In this document: piece by piece, positions 52,473 through 60,800 of the stretch
Layout of the letters: every line of letters starts with the position of its first letter
Numbering within the stretch: the stretch's first letter is position 1
Source of the DNA: Lanius collurio
Taxonomy: Eukaryota > Chordata > Aves > Passeriformes > Laniidae
NCBI GenBank assembly: GCA_020086605.1
Contig: JACBWW010000016.1
Location: forward strand, 9,459,219 to 9,523,218
Direction of reading: 5' to 3'
Length of the DNA: 64,000 nt
The notes under the pieces: generated by a model
Seen by the model: only the letters and a program-made list of their open reading frames with translations
What the model was told of the DNA's origin: nothing
Databases searched by the model: none
Program-made: the position numbers and the translations under genes

Positions 52473-54886
52473 AATTGCCAGCTCTACAAAATCTGTAATT
52501 CTGAAAGGAAAACTGAAACTTACTTGCCTTTCACTAATAATGGGCATCTTGCAAGCCAGGCATATGCCTTCTATTCAGCTCCAACTGACTGTAGCTACAG
52601 TCAGTTCTTCCATGAGCAAATATACACAATTATTCTGTAATATCTGCATTAACTTTACAGTACTATTTCTAGAATAAAAAGTAACAATAATACCACTCAA
52701 ATGTAATGGAAGTGTGTAATTCCCATATGATATACACGAACAGTTATTTGTGTGCTAAACCCAACCTGCTAAATGTTACTGCTTCTGCTGTTGGTTTATA
52801 CTGACTGACCTTGGGAGTGTCTGTTTCATGGGCTCTTGTGCACTCGGTTTCTGTGTAAGCTCAGCTGTTTATTACACTTTGTTTTAAAACAGGACTGTGG
52901 CACCTCTGTTCTATTTCTGCTGAAATCTTGCTTTACTGTTGCATTTGGATTGCATAGTGTACAGTGACATAGTAGAGTCCATAGAATTAGAGGCTTAAAT
53001 GGGAAAGTCAAGTTTCTAAACAGAGGAAAAGGGCTTAAGACAAGCACTTCTCCCATATATTCCTGCTACCTCAAGAGATCAGGTCATTCTCATTGTGTGG
53101 AATCTTAGTGTCTGACAGCAAGGAAGATTTTTCATATGCTGATGTATTTTTAGTGGGCACGTTATGTTGCTTTTGTTTCATAGGCCAGCAGTAATTCTTG
53201 TGGAGAGAGATGATGGGGTTAGACTATGTTTGGGATTTTTTTAACTATTTAGGACAGGAACCATTAGAAATACTGTTAATATTAATCGTACTTGTGTGTG
53301 TGTGAATTTAGCCATAGGTTACCTTGGAAACTAGGTTCAGTATGGAATTATGCATTAAAGGATCTTGTTCTTCCATGTTACAGATTGTGGGAATTAATAT
53401 GACAAAATTATTTTTTGAGTAATTTTGTGATGCATACCTCACTGCAAGAAAAACAAAGCCTGAAAAGAAGAGATATTGCTTTGATATTGCCAACACTGAC
53501 AGTGTTCTAAATTGTTCTCTTCATTCAGCAAAAGGATTTGGAAGGTAGCATGTTATCTCTCTTCAAAGTTCTGTCCTGGGTGTATTTCAGAGAGGTGTTT
53601 TAAAGGGACCTCTCCATTAAAGCTTTTTGTCTTAATTTTTGAGGAACAGTTAACACTTTTTTCACTCTAAAAGGTGTTTAACCTCTCTTTGCAAATGACT
53701 TTCAATTTGGCTGTTGAAGTAAACTGTTTGCTTTCTCCAAGTGTAATTAAAACTTCAGCACAATGAGCTATAGGTAAAAAACCAATATATTTCCATTTTA
53801 TTTGTAATATAGTGCTTGTATGGGATTTACAGTCAAGGTAGAGAATTATACAAAATCAAGGTGCTTGCATTCTCTAGAGCTGGTGGCTGCTTCAGAAATT
53901 ACTTAGCTGGAAAAAGTCAAGAACAGAGTTGTTCTGCATTTTATTAGTAGCAAGCAGAAGACATGGAATGCATTCCTCATCATGGTGATTACTTATCTCA
54001 CTTCTGCCAAGTTTGGTTCAGTCACATTTGGATTCCCTTTAGGGACAAGATGGAAACCAGTGCTGCAGGCATTCAGTGCAGATGAAACCTTTCAAGCATC
54101 CTGAAATGTAGGAGCTGCATTTGATTGACAAATGACGGAAATGTCTTATTCCTCTTCATGTATTTTTGTTTGGGTTGGGTTTTTTTTTTTTTAACTTGCT
54201 GGTTTTTCTGTATACCCTTTGAAGCATTGGTATCAGAGGACATTTCATTCTTCATTTACACTATCTGGAACTCCTACGTGACAAATACCACCATATTTTG
54301 GATGTTACAATTCTTCCTACAGGACGAAAAAAGCTTGTCATATGTAGTGTTTCCCAAGGCATGTCCCACAATGCAAGGAAAAAATGGTTTTGTTTACTTG
54401 GAGACAAAAGGAAATGTCTTGTTGCTAAATGTAAACTTTACATTAGTGAAAATAAAGTACACTAAGATATGTTCCATGTATTGATAGTAATTTGTAGGAC
54501 TGGTTTACTAAAATGCAATCTCATCTACATAGGATATGGATTCCATTTGTGAAGCTGTTGATTCTTCGTGTTCCATCATAAAATCCTACCTGGTACTATC
54601 GAGAGAGTCAGCTTGGTCTGAGCCACTGTCACCTCTAGATACCTGCTGTAACTTCAACCAAATCAAAGTGCTGGGTGGTGTCTGGGAAGAGCTTCTGTGT
54701 GACAAAAATATGCAGACAGTTAAAATAAGATTTTTAATATAGTAGATCTTTGAATAATTTGAATGTCATTCCTTTTTTTAACCAAAACAGAAAGAAGAAG
54801 GAAAAATTCAAGGGCAACTTAATAAATCTGATTCTAACCAGTACATCAGAGAACTGAAAGATCAGATAGCTGAGCTGCATCATGAG
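11765..54886 (+). CDS. EVI5: EVI5, TBC-domain Rab GTPase-activating protein (18 internal coding exons; both ends outside the window)
   Basis: Eighteen exons join in one frame (join of the exon entries below) to give 749 codons without a stop; every intron is GT-AG. The product has an S/T/P-rich N-terminus (visible residues 1-140), a TBC RabGAP domain (about 146-335) and a coiled coil (about 390-749). The TBC arginine finger (IRRDIART, R191) and glutamine finger (YCQG, Q228) are both present, so GAP activity is expected. Family knowledge: EVI5 binds Rab11 and has been reported as a Rab11 GAP, locates to centrosome and midbody, and stabilises the APC/C inhibitor EMI1. It is EVI5 rather than the paralogue EVI5L because it keeps the N-terminal VATDK...[11 protein letters not shown] segment and EVI5-type residues such as [13 protein letters not shown]. 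The gene name refers to a mouse retroviral integration site; no provirus is seen here. The initiator exon and the C-terminal tail are missing from the window. Confidence 0.97.
13047..13250 (+). repeat. G/T-rich low-complexity tract
   Basis: About 200 bp made almost only of G and T on the transcribed (+) strand, with repeated blocks of GGTTGGG followed by T7. G runs at 13066-13068, 13081-13083, 13095-13097 and two G4 runs just after give a loose quadruplex-type arrangement. Apparent open frames here translate to W/G/F-rich peptides and are composition artefacts. Confidence 0.9.
13725..13770 (+). repeat. Perfect 23-bp tandem duplication
   Basis: Two identical, directly adjacent 23-bp copies, 13725-13747 and 13748-13770, each starting GTTGAAGGAAG and ending GAGCTTG. 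The lack of mismatches suggests a recent replication-slippage event. Confidence 0.95.
15963..16152 (+). CDS. EVI5: EVI5 visible exon 2: Ser-rich linker and start of the TBC region
   Basis: 190 nt after ttgcag, completing the split Arg codon and ending in phase 0 (KQVK) before gtagta. Encodes residues 77-140: [11 protein letters not shown], then the basic/Ser segment [10 protein letters not shown] and a run of serines, then the conserved [19 protein letters not shown] and a lysine-rich end. RRNS looks like a basophilic-kinase site, which is inference only. [16 protein letters not shown] distinguishes it from EVI5L, which as I recall has an EWEEWRRRKEK form. Confidence 0.97.
16153..19176 (+). 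other. EVI5 intron, 3.0 kb
   Basis: Between visible exons 2 and 3. A 15-bp perfect tandem duplication occurs at 18788-18817. Nothing else was recognised on either strand. Confidence 0.9.
18788..18817 (+). repeat. Perfect 15-bp tandem duplication
   Basis: TAGTTGGTGATTTCT occurs twice in direct adjacency (18788-18802 and 18803-18817). Confidence 0.93.
19177..19401 (+). CDS. EVI5: EVI5 visible exon 3: TBC domain with arginine finger
   Basis: 225 nt, phase 0 to phase 0, flanked by ctttag and gtgagt. Encodes residues 141-215. It opens with the TBC entry motif [19 protein letters not shown] and carries the IxxDxxR motif [12 protein letters not shown]. The catalytic arginine codon is AGA at 19327-19329 (R191). 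It ends QEVLFNVMK. All hallmark residues of this part of the RabGAP fold are present. Confidence 0.98.
19402..20369 (+). other. EVI5 intron, 1.0 kb
   Basis: Between visible exons 3 and 4. I see no repeat, RNA gene or second coding region in it. Confidence 0.9.
20370..20444 (+). CDS. EVI5: EVI5 visible exon 4: TBC domain with glutamine finger
   Basis: 75 nt (25 codons), phase 0 at both ends, between tcccag and gtaaaa. Encodes residues 216-240, [14 protein letters not shown] followed by [11 protein letters not shown]. The YQxG-type glutamine finger appears as YCQG, with the Gln codon CAA at 20406-20408 (Q228). In TBC proteins this glutamine replaces the Rab's own catalytic Gln, so the enzyme should be active. 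Confidence 0.98.
20445..21114 (+). other. EVI5 intron, 0.67 kb
   Basis: Between visible exons 4 and 5. It contains an A/C-rich tract at about 20945-21030, ending some 85 bp before the acceptor. The rest is unremarkable. Confidence 0.9.
20945..21030 (+). repeat. A/C-rich low-complexity tract
   Basis: Nearly G-free on the + strand, with A runs and CCCC/CCC blocks, interrupted by a short alternating TGTGTGCACATGCATGCAC segment that could adopt Z-type DNA. Confidence 0.8.
21115..21240 (+). CDS. EVI5: EVI5 visible exon 5: TBC domain core
   Basis: 126 nt (42 codons), phase 0 at both ends, between atatag and gtacat. Encodes residues 241-282: [20 protein letters not shown], then [22 protein letters not shown]. 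The exon's first codon is ATG, but it is internal to the TBC fold and is not an initiator. The open frame runs past the donor into the intron. Confidence 0.98.
21241..22031 (+). other. EVI5 intron, 0.8 kb
   Basis: Between visible exons 5 and 6. I see nothing beyond AT-rich intronic sequence. Confidence 0.9.
22032..22175 (+). CDS. EVI5: EVI5 visible exon 6: TBC domain
   Basis: 144 nt (48 codons), phase 0 at both ends, between ttccag and gtaact. Encodes residues 283-330: [20 protein letters not shown], then [20 protein letters not shown] and IFDIFMSE. The SSWFLTIF block and the R-x-FD-x-FM end are typical TBC C-lobe signatures. Confidence 0.98.
22176..23176 (+). other. EVI5 intron, 1.0 kb
   Basis: Between visible exons 6 and 7. 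It contains a perfect 16-bp inverted repeat at 22631-22671. Nothing else was recognised. Confidence 0.9.
22631..22671. repeat. Perfect 16-bp inverted repeat with 9-nt loop
   Basis: Left arm 22631-22646 (CAAAGCTCTAAACCTA) is exactly complementary to right arm 22656-22671, separated by 9 nt. The flanks do not extend the pairing. A stem this long and perfect is well above chance for a 1-kb intron. Confidence 0.95.
23177..23266 (+). CDS. EVI5: EVI5 visible exon 7: end of the TBC domain
   Basis: 90 nt (30 codons), phase 0 at both ends, between tttcag and gtaagc. Encodes residues 331-360: [20 protein letters not shown], then [10 protein letters not shown]. It is separated from the next exon by only 107 bp, the shortest intron in the window. 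Confidence 0.98.
23374..23471 (+). CDS. EVI5: EVI5 visible exon 8: post-TBC helix
   Basis: 98 nt, phase 0 in and two bases into a Lys codon out, between ttttag and gtaggt. Encodes residues 361-393, [20 protein letters not shown], then [13 protein letters not shown]. The donor was placed at 23472 because only that choice gives AA+G (Lys) and keeps the next exon's KLEKEY in frame. Confidence 0.97.
23472..24867 (+). other. EVI5 intron, 1.4 kb
   Basis: Between visible exons 8 and 9. It holds a short (GTT)5 run at 24064-24078. A 134-codon open frame on the - strand (23973-24377) reads through that repeat and has no recognisable domain. Confidence 0.88.
24868..24928 (+). CDS. EVI5: EVI5 visible exon 9: start of the coiled coil
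   Basis: 61 nt, completes the split Lys codon and ends in phase 0 before gtaagg. Encodes residues 393-413, (K)[20 protein letters not shown], a charged helix beginning the coiled coil. Confidence 0.97.
24929..26845 (+). other. EVI5 intron, 1.9 kb
   Basis: Between visible exons 9 and 10. It contains an A/C-rich low-complexity tract at 25987-26100. Otherwise nothing was recognised. Confidence 0.9.
25987..26100 (+). repeat. A/C-rich low-complexity tract
   Basis: Starts with a short (CAC)n run, then A-rich sequence with ACAAAC and CCCCCAACC blocks. G is nearly absent on the + strand. Confidence 0.8.
26846..26899 (+). CDS. EVI5: EVI5 visible exon 10: coiled coil
   Basis: 54 nt (18 codons), phase 0 at both ends, between ttccag and gtaagt. 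Encodes residues 414-431, [18 protein letters not shown], with a clear leucine/isoleucine heptad pattern. In the human form I recall as canonical, this exon joins directly to the HKCSS exon at 36170; here two cassette exons lie between. Confidence 0.97.
26900..29200 (+). other. EVI5 intron, 2.3 kb
   Basis: Between visible exons 10 and 11. Several open frames of 67-102 codons occur (for example 27932-28240 and 28469-28675), but none resembles a known protein. No repeat was recognised. Confidence 0.85.
29201..29233 (+). CDS. EVI5: EVI5 visible exon 11: 33-nt cassette exon
   Basis: 33 nt (11 codons), phase 0 at both ends, after a strong pyrimidine tract and tttgtag and before gtatag, a weak donor. 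Encodes [11 protein letters not shown] (residues 432-442), nearly the same as the ESAALADRLIQ I recall in EVI5L. My recollection is that human EVI5 has 810- and 821-residue forms, and the difference equals this exon. Inclusion is therefore probably alternative. Too short for an ORF finder; identified from the paralogue match plus splice sites. Confidence 0.9.
29234..29794 (+). other. EVI5 intron, 0.56 kb
   Basis: Between visible exons 11 and 12. Its 3' end is A-rich (TTAAAAAAATAAATT) with almost no pyrimidine tract before the ctaag acceptor. No other feature was seen. Confidence 0.88.
29795..29941 (+). CDS. EVI5: EVI5 visible exon 12: 147-nt coiled-coil cassette exon
   Basis: 147 nt (49 codons), phase 0 at both ends, before gtaagg. 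Encodes residues 443-491: [19 protein letters not shown], then [20 protein letters not shown] and [10 protein letters not shown]. The first part closely matches the [13 protein letters not shown] segment of EVI5L. It is in frame and phase-neutral, so it can be skipped, as I recall for the 810-residue human form. The weak acceptor supports regulated use. It ends with a short Gln run before Trp. Confidence 0.93.
29942..36169 (+). other. EVI5 intron, 6.2 kb
   Basis: Between visible exons 12 and 13. It contains an A/C-rich tract at 30158-30283 and a stretch at about 31490-31985 with more CpGs than its surroundings. Open frames here are short and unrecognised. Confidence 0.88.
30158..30283 (+). 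repeat. A/C-rich low-complexity tract
   Basis: About 125 bp dominated by A and C on the + strand, with CCCCACAAACTGACCCAAAA-type segments. It is the third such tract in the gene's introns. Confidence 0.78.
36170..36304 (+). CDS. EVI5: EVI5 visible exon 13: coiled coil, repeat unit A
   Basis: 135 nt (45 codons), phase 0 at both ends, between ttgtag and gtaaat. Encodes residues 492-536: [17 protein letters not shown], then [20 protein letters not shown] and DKVLEMEK. The human protein as I recall it has CSSNYNEDF, so this form differs at two positions. The last ~30 residues form the first copy of the coiled-coil repeat shared with exons 14, 15 and 17. Confidence 0.97.
36305..38290 (+). other. 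EVI5 intron, 2.0 kb
   Basis: Between visible exons 13 and 14. I see no supported feature in it. Confidence 0.9.
38291..38431 (+). CDS. EVI5: EVI5 visible exon 14: coiled coil, repeat unit B
   Basis: 141 nt (47 codons), phase 0 at both ends, between ttgcag and gtatgt. Encodes residues 537-583: [18 protein letters not shown], then [20 protein letters not shown] and [17 protein letters not shown] breaks the helix, after which the second repeat copy runs to the exon end. Confidence 0.97.
38432..38958 (+). other. EVI5 intron, 0.53 kb
   Basis: Between visible exons 14 and 15. Nothing was recognised. Confidence 0.9.
38959..39117 (+). CDS. EVI5: EVI5 visible exon 15: coiled coil, repeat unit C
   Basis: 159 nt (53 codons), phase 0 at both ends, between ttctag and gtatgt. 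Encodes residues 584-636: [19 protein letters not shown], then [20 protein letters not shown] and [14 protein letters not shown]. The basic/Pro segment GRWKDPPRK interrupts the coil before the third repeat copy. Confidence 0.97.
39118..40689 (+). other. EVI5 intron, 1.6 kb
   Basis: Between visible exons 15 and 16. I see no supported feature. Confidence 0.9.
40690..40836 (+). CDS. EVI5: EVI5 visible exon 16: coiled coil
   Basis: 147 nt (49 codons), phase 0 at both ends, between tttcag and gtaaac. Encodes residues 637-685: [20 protein letters not shown], then [20 protein letters not shown] and RRQAEIECK. It is strongly coiled-coil and only loosely resembles the repeat of its neighbours ([15 protein letters not shown]). 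Confidence 0.97.
40837..43601 (+). other. EVI5 intron, 2.8 kb
   Basis: Between visible exons 16 and 17. AT-rich; a small imperfect repeat of CAGTATAAATT occurs near 43285-43320. No coding or RNA feature was recognised. Confidence 0.88.
43602..43697 (+). CDS. EVI5: EVI5 visible exon 17: coiled coil, repeat unit D
   Basis: 96 nt (32 codons), phase 0 at both ends, between ttcag and gtaaca. Encodes residues 686-717: [18 protein letters not shown], then [14 protein letters not shown]. The exon consists almost entirely of the fourth repeat copy. From memory the human form reads LREADSIAAVAELRQH, so there are two differences. Confidence 0.97.
47020..47763 (-). mobile_element. CR1 LINE, 3'-end fragment (about 0.74 kb)
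   Basis: The + strand shows the reverse complement of a CR1 3' end: it starts with the degenerate 8-bp terminal repeat (CAGAACCACAGAATGG) and continues with CCCTGCCATGGGCAGGGACA. Then come the typical ATTTCTTCCTAATATCCAAT block and CCTCTGGACTC. It ends at GGATGGCATCCC. It is 5'-truncated, as is usual for CR1, and is visibly more GC-rich than the intron around it. Open frames here on either strand belong to the element. Confidence 0.92.
47900..48400 (-). mobile_element. CR1 LINE, second 3'-end fragment (about 0.5 kb)
   Basis: Begins with CATAGAATCATACAATC, the CR1 terminal repeat in reverse complement. It continues with TTAGGTTGGAAAAGACCTTT and GTCCACCACTAAACCATG, then CAGCCTGTTCCAATG and TTTCTCTGGACTAACC, fading out near 48400. 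The 5' end is truncated. It belongs to a CR1 subfamily different from the neighbour 137 bp upstream, as its 3' consensus differs. The right boundary is approximate. Confidence 0.92.
51467..51652 (+). mobile_element. CR1 LINE, internal fragment
   Basis: About 185 bp resembling the CR1 segment that reads GAGTACTGTGTGCAGTTCTG, then GGCCCC, AAGCTGGTGAAAGGGCTG and TTAGCTTGGAGAAAAGGAGG. Both ends are truncated, and no 3' terminal repeat is present. Its orientation is opposite to the two CR1 copies 3-4 kb upstream. Confidence 0.85.
52422..52469 (+). repeat. T-rich tract ending in T20
   Basis: About 48 bp of nearly pure T with single C/G interruptions, ending in an uninterrupted T20 at 52450-52469. 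Apparent Phe-rich open frame here is artefactual. Confidence 0.9.
52583..52606. repeat. 24-bp perfect palindrome
   Basis: Half-site AACTGACTGTAG is followed directly by its exact reverse complement, with no spacer. Flanking bases (C on both sides) end the symmetry. Confidence 0.95.
54791..54886 (+). CDS. EVI5: EVI5 visible exon 18: end of the coiled coil
   Basis: 96 nt (32 codons), phase 0 at both ends, between aaacag and gtaggt. Encodes residues 718-749: [19 protein letters not shown], then [13 protein letters not shown]. In human, the acidic C-terminal tail starting with a CLKGQ-type sequence follows; no such exon was found in the remaining 9.1 kb. Confidence 0.97.
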
Positions 54887-57800
54887 GTAGGTGATATTAT
54901 GCTACAGTCTCTGATCGCTTGTACCTCTGGTCCTTTCACCTGTAGTGTTTTGCTTTTTTAATAGTTATTATATCTTCAGTACCTGTTTTTGCCAAAGTAC
55001 ATTATTTTAAATGAATGCAATAAAACTCTTATTAATGAATCTTGCCTTTATTTTGGGATGTAAGAGAACAAAAGAGTGTTTAGTTACATGATTTGACATT
55101 AAATGAGATTGGCATTTATGTTCTGTCTTGACTTTTTTCCTTAATTTCCTTAATTAATGATTTGATCATATTCATTTTGCATTTACTCCATTTGGAACTG
55201 CATATATGAGAATAAGCCCCTTTATGTTTTTATTTGCTGCAACTATTAAGGCTACTGTAATTAGAAACTAAACTTCATTTGTGCAAGTAGAAGAATCCAT
55301 ATGTAAATTTTTTGGTTCTTGCTGTTGTGAGGATGAATTTTATGTGGTAGTATACTGAGATTACTTAAAACAAAAAAAAAAGGATGCTTGCTTAATATCA
55401 GTTAACAGATTTTTAGTTTTAAACTGCCAGAACCTTCAATCTATGAAATTTCTGTCTTCAAACTTCCTTGCTCTAGTAGTTGTAGTAACTTTCTGTTAAG
55501 ATGATCAGAAGGTCTTGAAACAGGGATGGCTTATGTAACTCCTGTGCTCACTGGCTCATTTCAGTTCATGCTGTACTGTGAAGAAATGTTTTTACCTAAT
55601 ACTACATCATGTGCAAAATGCCTGGTCATCTTTGCAGTAGAGTCTGCTTCTGTTTCAATAGCCTTTTCAAACACAGTCCTGAAAGTGGTGCTTAAAACCA
55701 CAGGATTGTAGAGCAATTCAACCTAATTGTTTGTTGCCTGTTTCCTTTAATTAAACAAACACATTCTTTCTTTAAGTGTAGATAGTGTTTTCATAACAAT
55801 CTCAGTAGATCCAAGCTTTTAGGATCAATCCCTTGAGACTTATAACACAGTTGAGGATCTTGGAATGTTGTCTATGCTATAGATCACTAAGCTGTAGATT
55901 GAGGATAGTCTCTAGGGCCATCAGTCCAGCAACTTTACCAATCATTAAGCTCACTTAAAAACAGGTTTAAAAATCAATAACCTGGCTTTCTCCATTAAAG
56001 GACTCTAACTAGTTTGCTTTGTTGCTTGCTTGAAGAATTCCCAAAAAGCCAGCTATTTAGTATATTTTTGAATTATGAACAAAATAAGGACACTTTTTCC
56101 TCTGCTTGGTGTCAATTTAAAAGGTAATAGACAGTGCTTTTGGGGAGAAGTAGAATTACTGTTGGAAAGCTGTTGCATAATTTTCTCTATACGATAATTT
56201 GTTATATGCCTGGCTGAGCAACTGAATTGTCATGAAAACAGGCAGTACTGTACATCTTTAATGCGCATGAGTTAATGTGAACAGGTTGGAATGAAGATGA
56301 GGTTCATAAGCTCACAAAATAATGATAATTCTCAGTAATACCAGTGATTTCCTAAACAGTTCAGTCTAGACAAATCTTTATCAGCATTTCACTTTGACAG
56401 AAAGGAAATGCTATGAAGAGCATAAATTTCAATAACAGCAGAGTTTGAGTAGTTCCATGTAGAAAAGCATTCCTCCTCCAATATGTGCATTGTGGTGGCT
56501 ACATTTTTTATTTCCAAACTAGGTAAACACTATAGGAAGGAAATCATTCTACGATACATAGAAACAGTTAGAAGAAATTATTTGACTTGATGATTTTACT
56601 TTCTGAGTTTAGTGATTCTATGATTTTATGAAATTCTGTATGTAATAGACATGTTCTAGCATGGCAGCATTCTCCCATGTTTCTTTACACAGACTTTCTT
56701 CAAGCCTTGAAGTCTTTGTTTACTAATGACTTCTTTTTCCCTTTCTCCCTTACTGTTACGTATCTATTTGTCTAGTTTTTAAATAAAATCTTAAGAGGGA
56801 AAGTAGTGTTTCCTGCAGTTTTTCCTCAAAAAGCAAAATCTGAAGAAAATGGCAACAGGAAGAGGCAAAAATGTTTGCTCTCAACTGCTAAATCTTAGAT
56901 GTATAATTCAGTCAGTATCAGTTAAATAAACAACTTCCTTAAATCTGCACTGAAGTGTCTTCATGCATACATCCATTAATGACCATGTTCTTTGTTTTTT
57001 GGCTAGATGCTTTCTGATTCTACTTCTGCAAAAGCTAAAAGAAACGTTACACATTTGCAAATGCATCTTCCTGAAGACAGGGTGATGGTGTATGTGACGT
57101 GCTAACCACAATCTCCCAACTGGTTAGCATGTAAAAGGCACTGGAAAAGGAACAGAGCTTTTGGTGACCTTCTAATATGACCATACCATATAAGCCATAT
57201 GGTATGGTTACATTCTAATATATTCTCACTGTGTAACTTTAAACTGCACATAAAGGCAAATGCTAATTAAAGAAAAAGTTATAATTTAAGGTAGGAGTGG
57301 GATGGATATGTGTGAAACAAGATTAAACGTCTTGGCATGGCCATCAGTGTTGATTCTGCTTATTTAACATTTTTTTCCTCTCCAGTACTGCATTTTTACA
57401 GATTTTTATACCAGAAAAGTTGCAGGTTCTCCATCTGAAGGATGGAATAAAATAATGACCAAATCCTGTATTGAACACAAGTAACTGCAGACTAAGTCCA
57501 TATTCTGGCCTTTGGATAAACAATATTTTGTGTCTTTGGCCAGCAGTGTGAAAGTATGTTTCTCTATCAGCGGAGCCTGGAGGAGCTATATACTTTAATT
57601 CTATTCTGTGATATCCTTCAGATGGTGATGGTACCAAGTTGTGGCAACAGCATGAAGCATGATCCATCCTAATTGCAGAGTTCTTGTGAAAGGTCTACTG
57701 TGCCATCAGTGTTTGCAAGCCAGGCGAGTAGCCAGGCACAGGGCAAATCTAGGATATCAGTGTGGAACACCAATAAGGCCAGCAGAGTCACTATTACTGC

Positions 57801-60800
57801 ACCATGTCTAAAGCTGAATTTGTTACTAAAATGTGGGGTGGGAGTTTGCTATGGCACAGGTGCAACAAGCTGCTGCTGTACCATCTCTTGACTAAATGAG
57901 AAAAGTTTGGCCCTTAGTATTCAGATCTTTCTCTCACCCGTTCCAATGGGGTAACCTAAATCAGCAATGTCTTGCAACTCTGCATGATATATCAAATGAT
58001 TAATCAATGGACCCAGGTTACAAAGGGTAATTGGTTGGAAGTTTTTGAAAGTATATACAAAGCTTTTTGAAAATGGAATTAGTTTTGGTCATCTTTTTCT
58101 GAGCTCAAAATTTTGCATGCTTCTTAAATATAATGCAGCTTGCAGCCTAAGGATAAATTTCAGCTGCTTTTGTTACTCATCTAGCAATACTAATGCTATA
58201 GTCAGTTTTCAAATAATATTATAAGAAGACTTATTTGTAGTAAATTCAAGTTGAGTTCTGTTACTGAATAAAACTGCAAGTACTGGGAATTGGTAGTATG
58301 GCACCCAAAATTGAACCAATGAGCCACACTGGTATTAAATGTATAAGGTAATTAAAAAGAAAAAAACGCCCTTTTTCTTACCATTCAAATACAGTTAAAT
58401 AACTACTAATAGAATTATTGGATTTTTGGCTTGTTCTAACAAGCTACCTGCCTGATTCCTTTTATACCTAACCAGAGGATTCTGTAACATGGTAAGCTGA
58501 GTTGAATATTGACTATTTCAGAGTAAGTCTTAAACATATATTTGATGAACACTTCAGGAGAACAAACAGACAAAATTTGGAGCTTTGAGAACCTTGTAAG
58601 AAGCAGTAGAATTCTGTTCTACTAGACTTTTAGACTTCTGTAAATTTCTACTTTAGTGGTGAACCTGACAGTGCACATTATCTTAAATCTATTCACATGT
58701 ACCTCTTTCTTTGCACTGACTTGAACACCCAAATATGGGTTAGAATATAAATATTGAGTGTAATTTTATAAGGTTATGTAAAATAGTGACTCAGCTCTGA
58801 AATTCCTCAGTGCAACCATAACTTCACTCAGAAATCAAATACATGTAGATCAATTATTACTTAATTGCATTTTGAACTTTAGTAAACATATCTGGTTTTA
58901 TGCTCATTCCCTAGAAAGTTACTGACAGCTATCCTGTAATCTTTTACACAACTTACCTATCAATATTTAAGAAAGCTAATGCATAATTAGCTAGTAGCTA
59001 ATCCTGTGATAAGTCATGTATATTAAGTGCTGTACTTCCTTTCCTTCTTATTGGCTGAGTTGCTTTATTGGGCACAAAGGTGTTTGTGACTTTATTGTTG
59101 AAGGCTGAAAGTAGTGTGAAAACCTGAAATGTTGGGGATCATCACAAACGGGAAGTCATGATGTAAATTTCTTTGAGAGCTTTTAATATGTACTAGCCTT
59201 AGACACTCTGTTTGCCTTTTCAGAATCCTGTGTTCAGTTGCCATTTCTTCTTTTTATTAATTGAAGTCTTTCCACCTAGCATGTTTTTTCTTCCTCCATT
59301 TCCCTCCCATTGTTAAACCTATCTCTGCAGCATTCTTGAATTCTAACTTAGTGGGATTTTAATTTAAAATGCTTTCTCACAGGCTGCAACTTCTGTGAAG
59401 AAACTTTTGTTATTCTTGTCAGTAAGTACAGAAGCTTGGTTCCCCTGTGTTTGGCACAGGAGAAATAAAGTCTAGTGATCAGTCTTTTCTATCACTTGAC
59501 CTTCCAGTTGATGTGCTTTAACTGATGTACACAAATGGCATGAGCACACAGACACTGCAAGATTTGTACTGTGGTTAGACACTTTCAGGCTGCATGAGGA
59601 TTACTGATGCTTCACAGAACTTGCCTTTAATTAGAAATTAGAAATGTTAACTGAAAGCAACTTCTGTAAAACATTTTTACTGTTCAAGAGAATATCTCAA
59701 TAAGTAGGTAGTACTGAAGTAAAGCTGTTAAATCTATGTGGAAATGAATACTTTGGAAGTTGGGACTGTTACAAGCTTCCATTAATTTGAAGGCTTGAGA
59801 AAAACCATGACTCGTGAACAAGCTGTTATTATTTTGAACACAAATCATATAATGGAGAATTAAGGAAGAGGTTGTTTGTAGTTTCCCACTTTTTCCTTTC
59901 AATTCAAACTGAATGGAATTAAATGATTTATAAACTGAAGTTCTGCATTTCATGCACTACCCCTCTGTATGTGCAGTCACTTTATATATACCCAGCAGCT
60001 GCCTCTGCTTCCTGTTGGATGTTGCAAGGCTTGTATGTGTTACCTAGATTACAAGGGTGGTACAAAAGATTAGAATTGATGTGCTTACCCACAAACTACA
60101 CTGGCAGACCACAAGACACCTTTGGAGACAAAAGCAAGCGGTTTCCAGTCTTTCAGACTTTGTGATTTAGGACAAAGTGCTTAAGTTTAAGTTGTTTCTT
60201 TACAAACAACTTCTTTACAAACTTTACAAAGTTTGCCTTTGTCACACTGTTAGGTGATTGTTGGCTCTCTTGGAATCCTTTAATGTGTTTGTTTTGCTGT
60301 TAAATTTCAGTTGTTCATCTTTATATACTACAGTACATCAAATGTAGATTTGGTTTAATCTTATGACAGTTTTCATATTAAAAGCTTAATTCTGCCGAAT
60401 GTGTTGAAGTTCACAAAAGCAAGTAGCCTCTACAATTTGGGACTGCAGATGTGTATTGGCTCTCTGTGTTAGAGGACATCTTTATGAAGGGCAACAGCAA
60501 CATACAGAAACAGTGTTTCCTTCAGACATTTTTTCCTTAGAAAGCAGGAATATGGATTTTGAAGATACAGCCCATTTTTCAATTTTACTATGACATCTGT
60601 CCATGTGCAGGGATTATTCCACCCCCCATGAATTGACGGCTGGAGTTTAGGAAGAATGCTGTGCAAGTACCACTACATATTTGCCCTTTTTTTCCTGCAG
60701 GCATCTTATATTGACCAGAGTTTTCTCCTAGCTGTTTCTTTCTAATGAGATATCCTCTTGACAAATAATTCGTTGCAATATCTTGAGAAGAAGCAAGGAT

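Larger units (their letters stand above)
43698..54790 (+). other. EVI5 intron, 11.1 kb, with CR1 fragments
   Basis: Largest complete intron of the window, between visible exons 17 and 18. It contains two - strand CR1 fragments (47020-47763 and 47900-48400), one + strand CR1 fragment (51467-51652), a T-rich run at 52422-52469, a 24-bp palindrome at 52583-52606 and a T13 run at 54180-54192. The remaining sequence shows nothing I can name. Confidence 0.88.
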
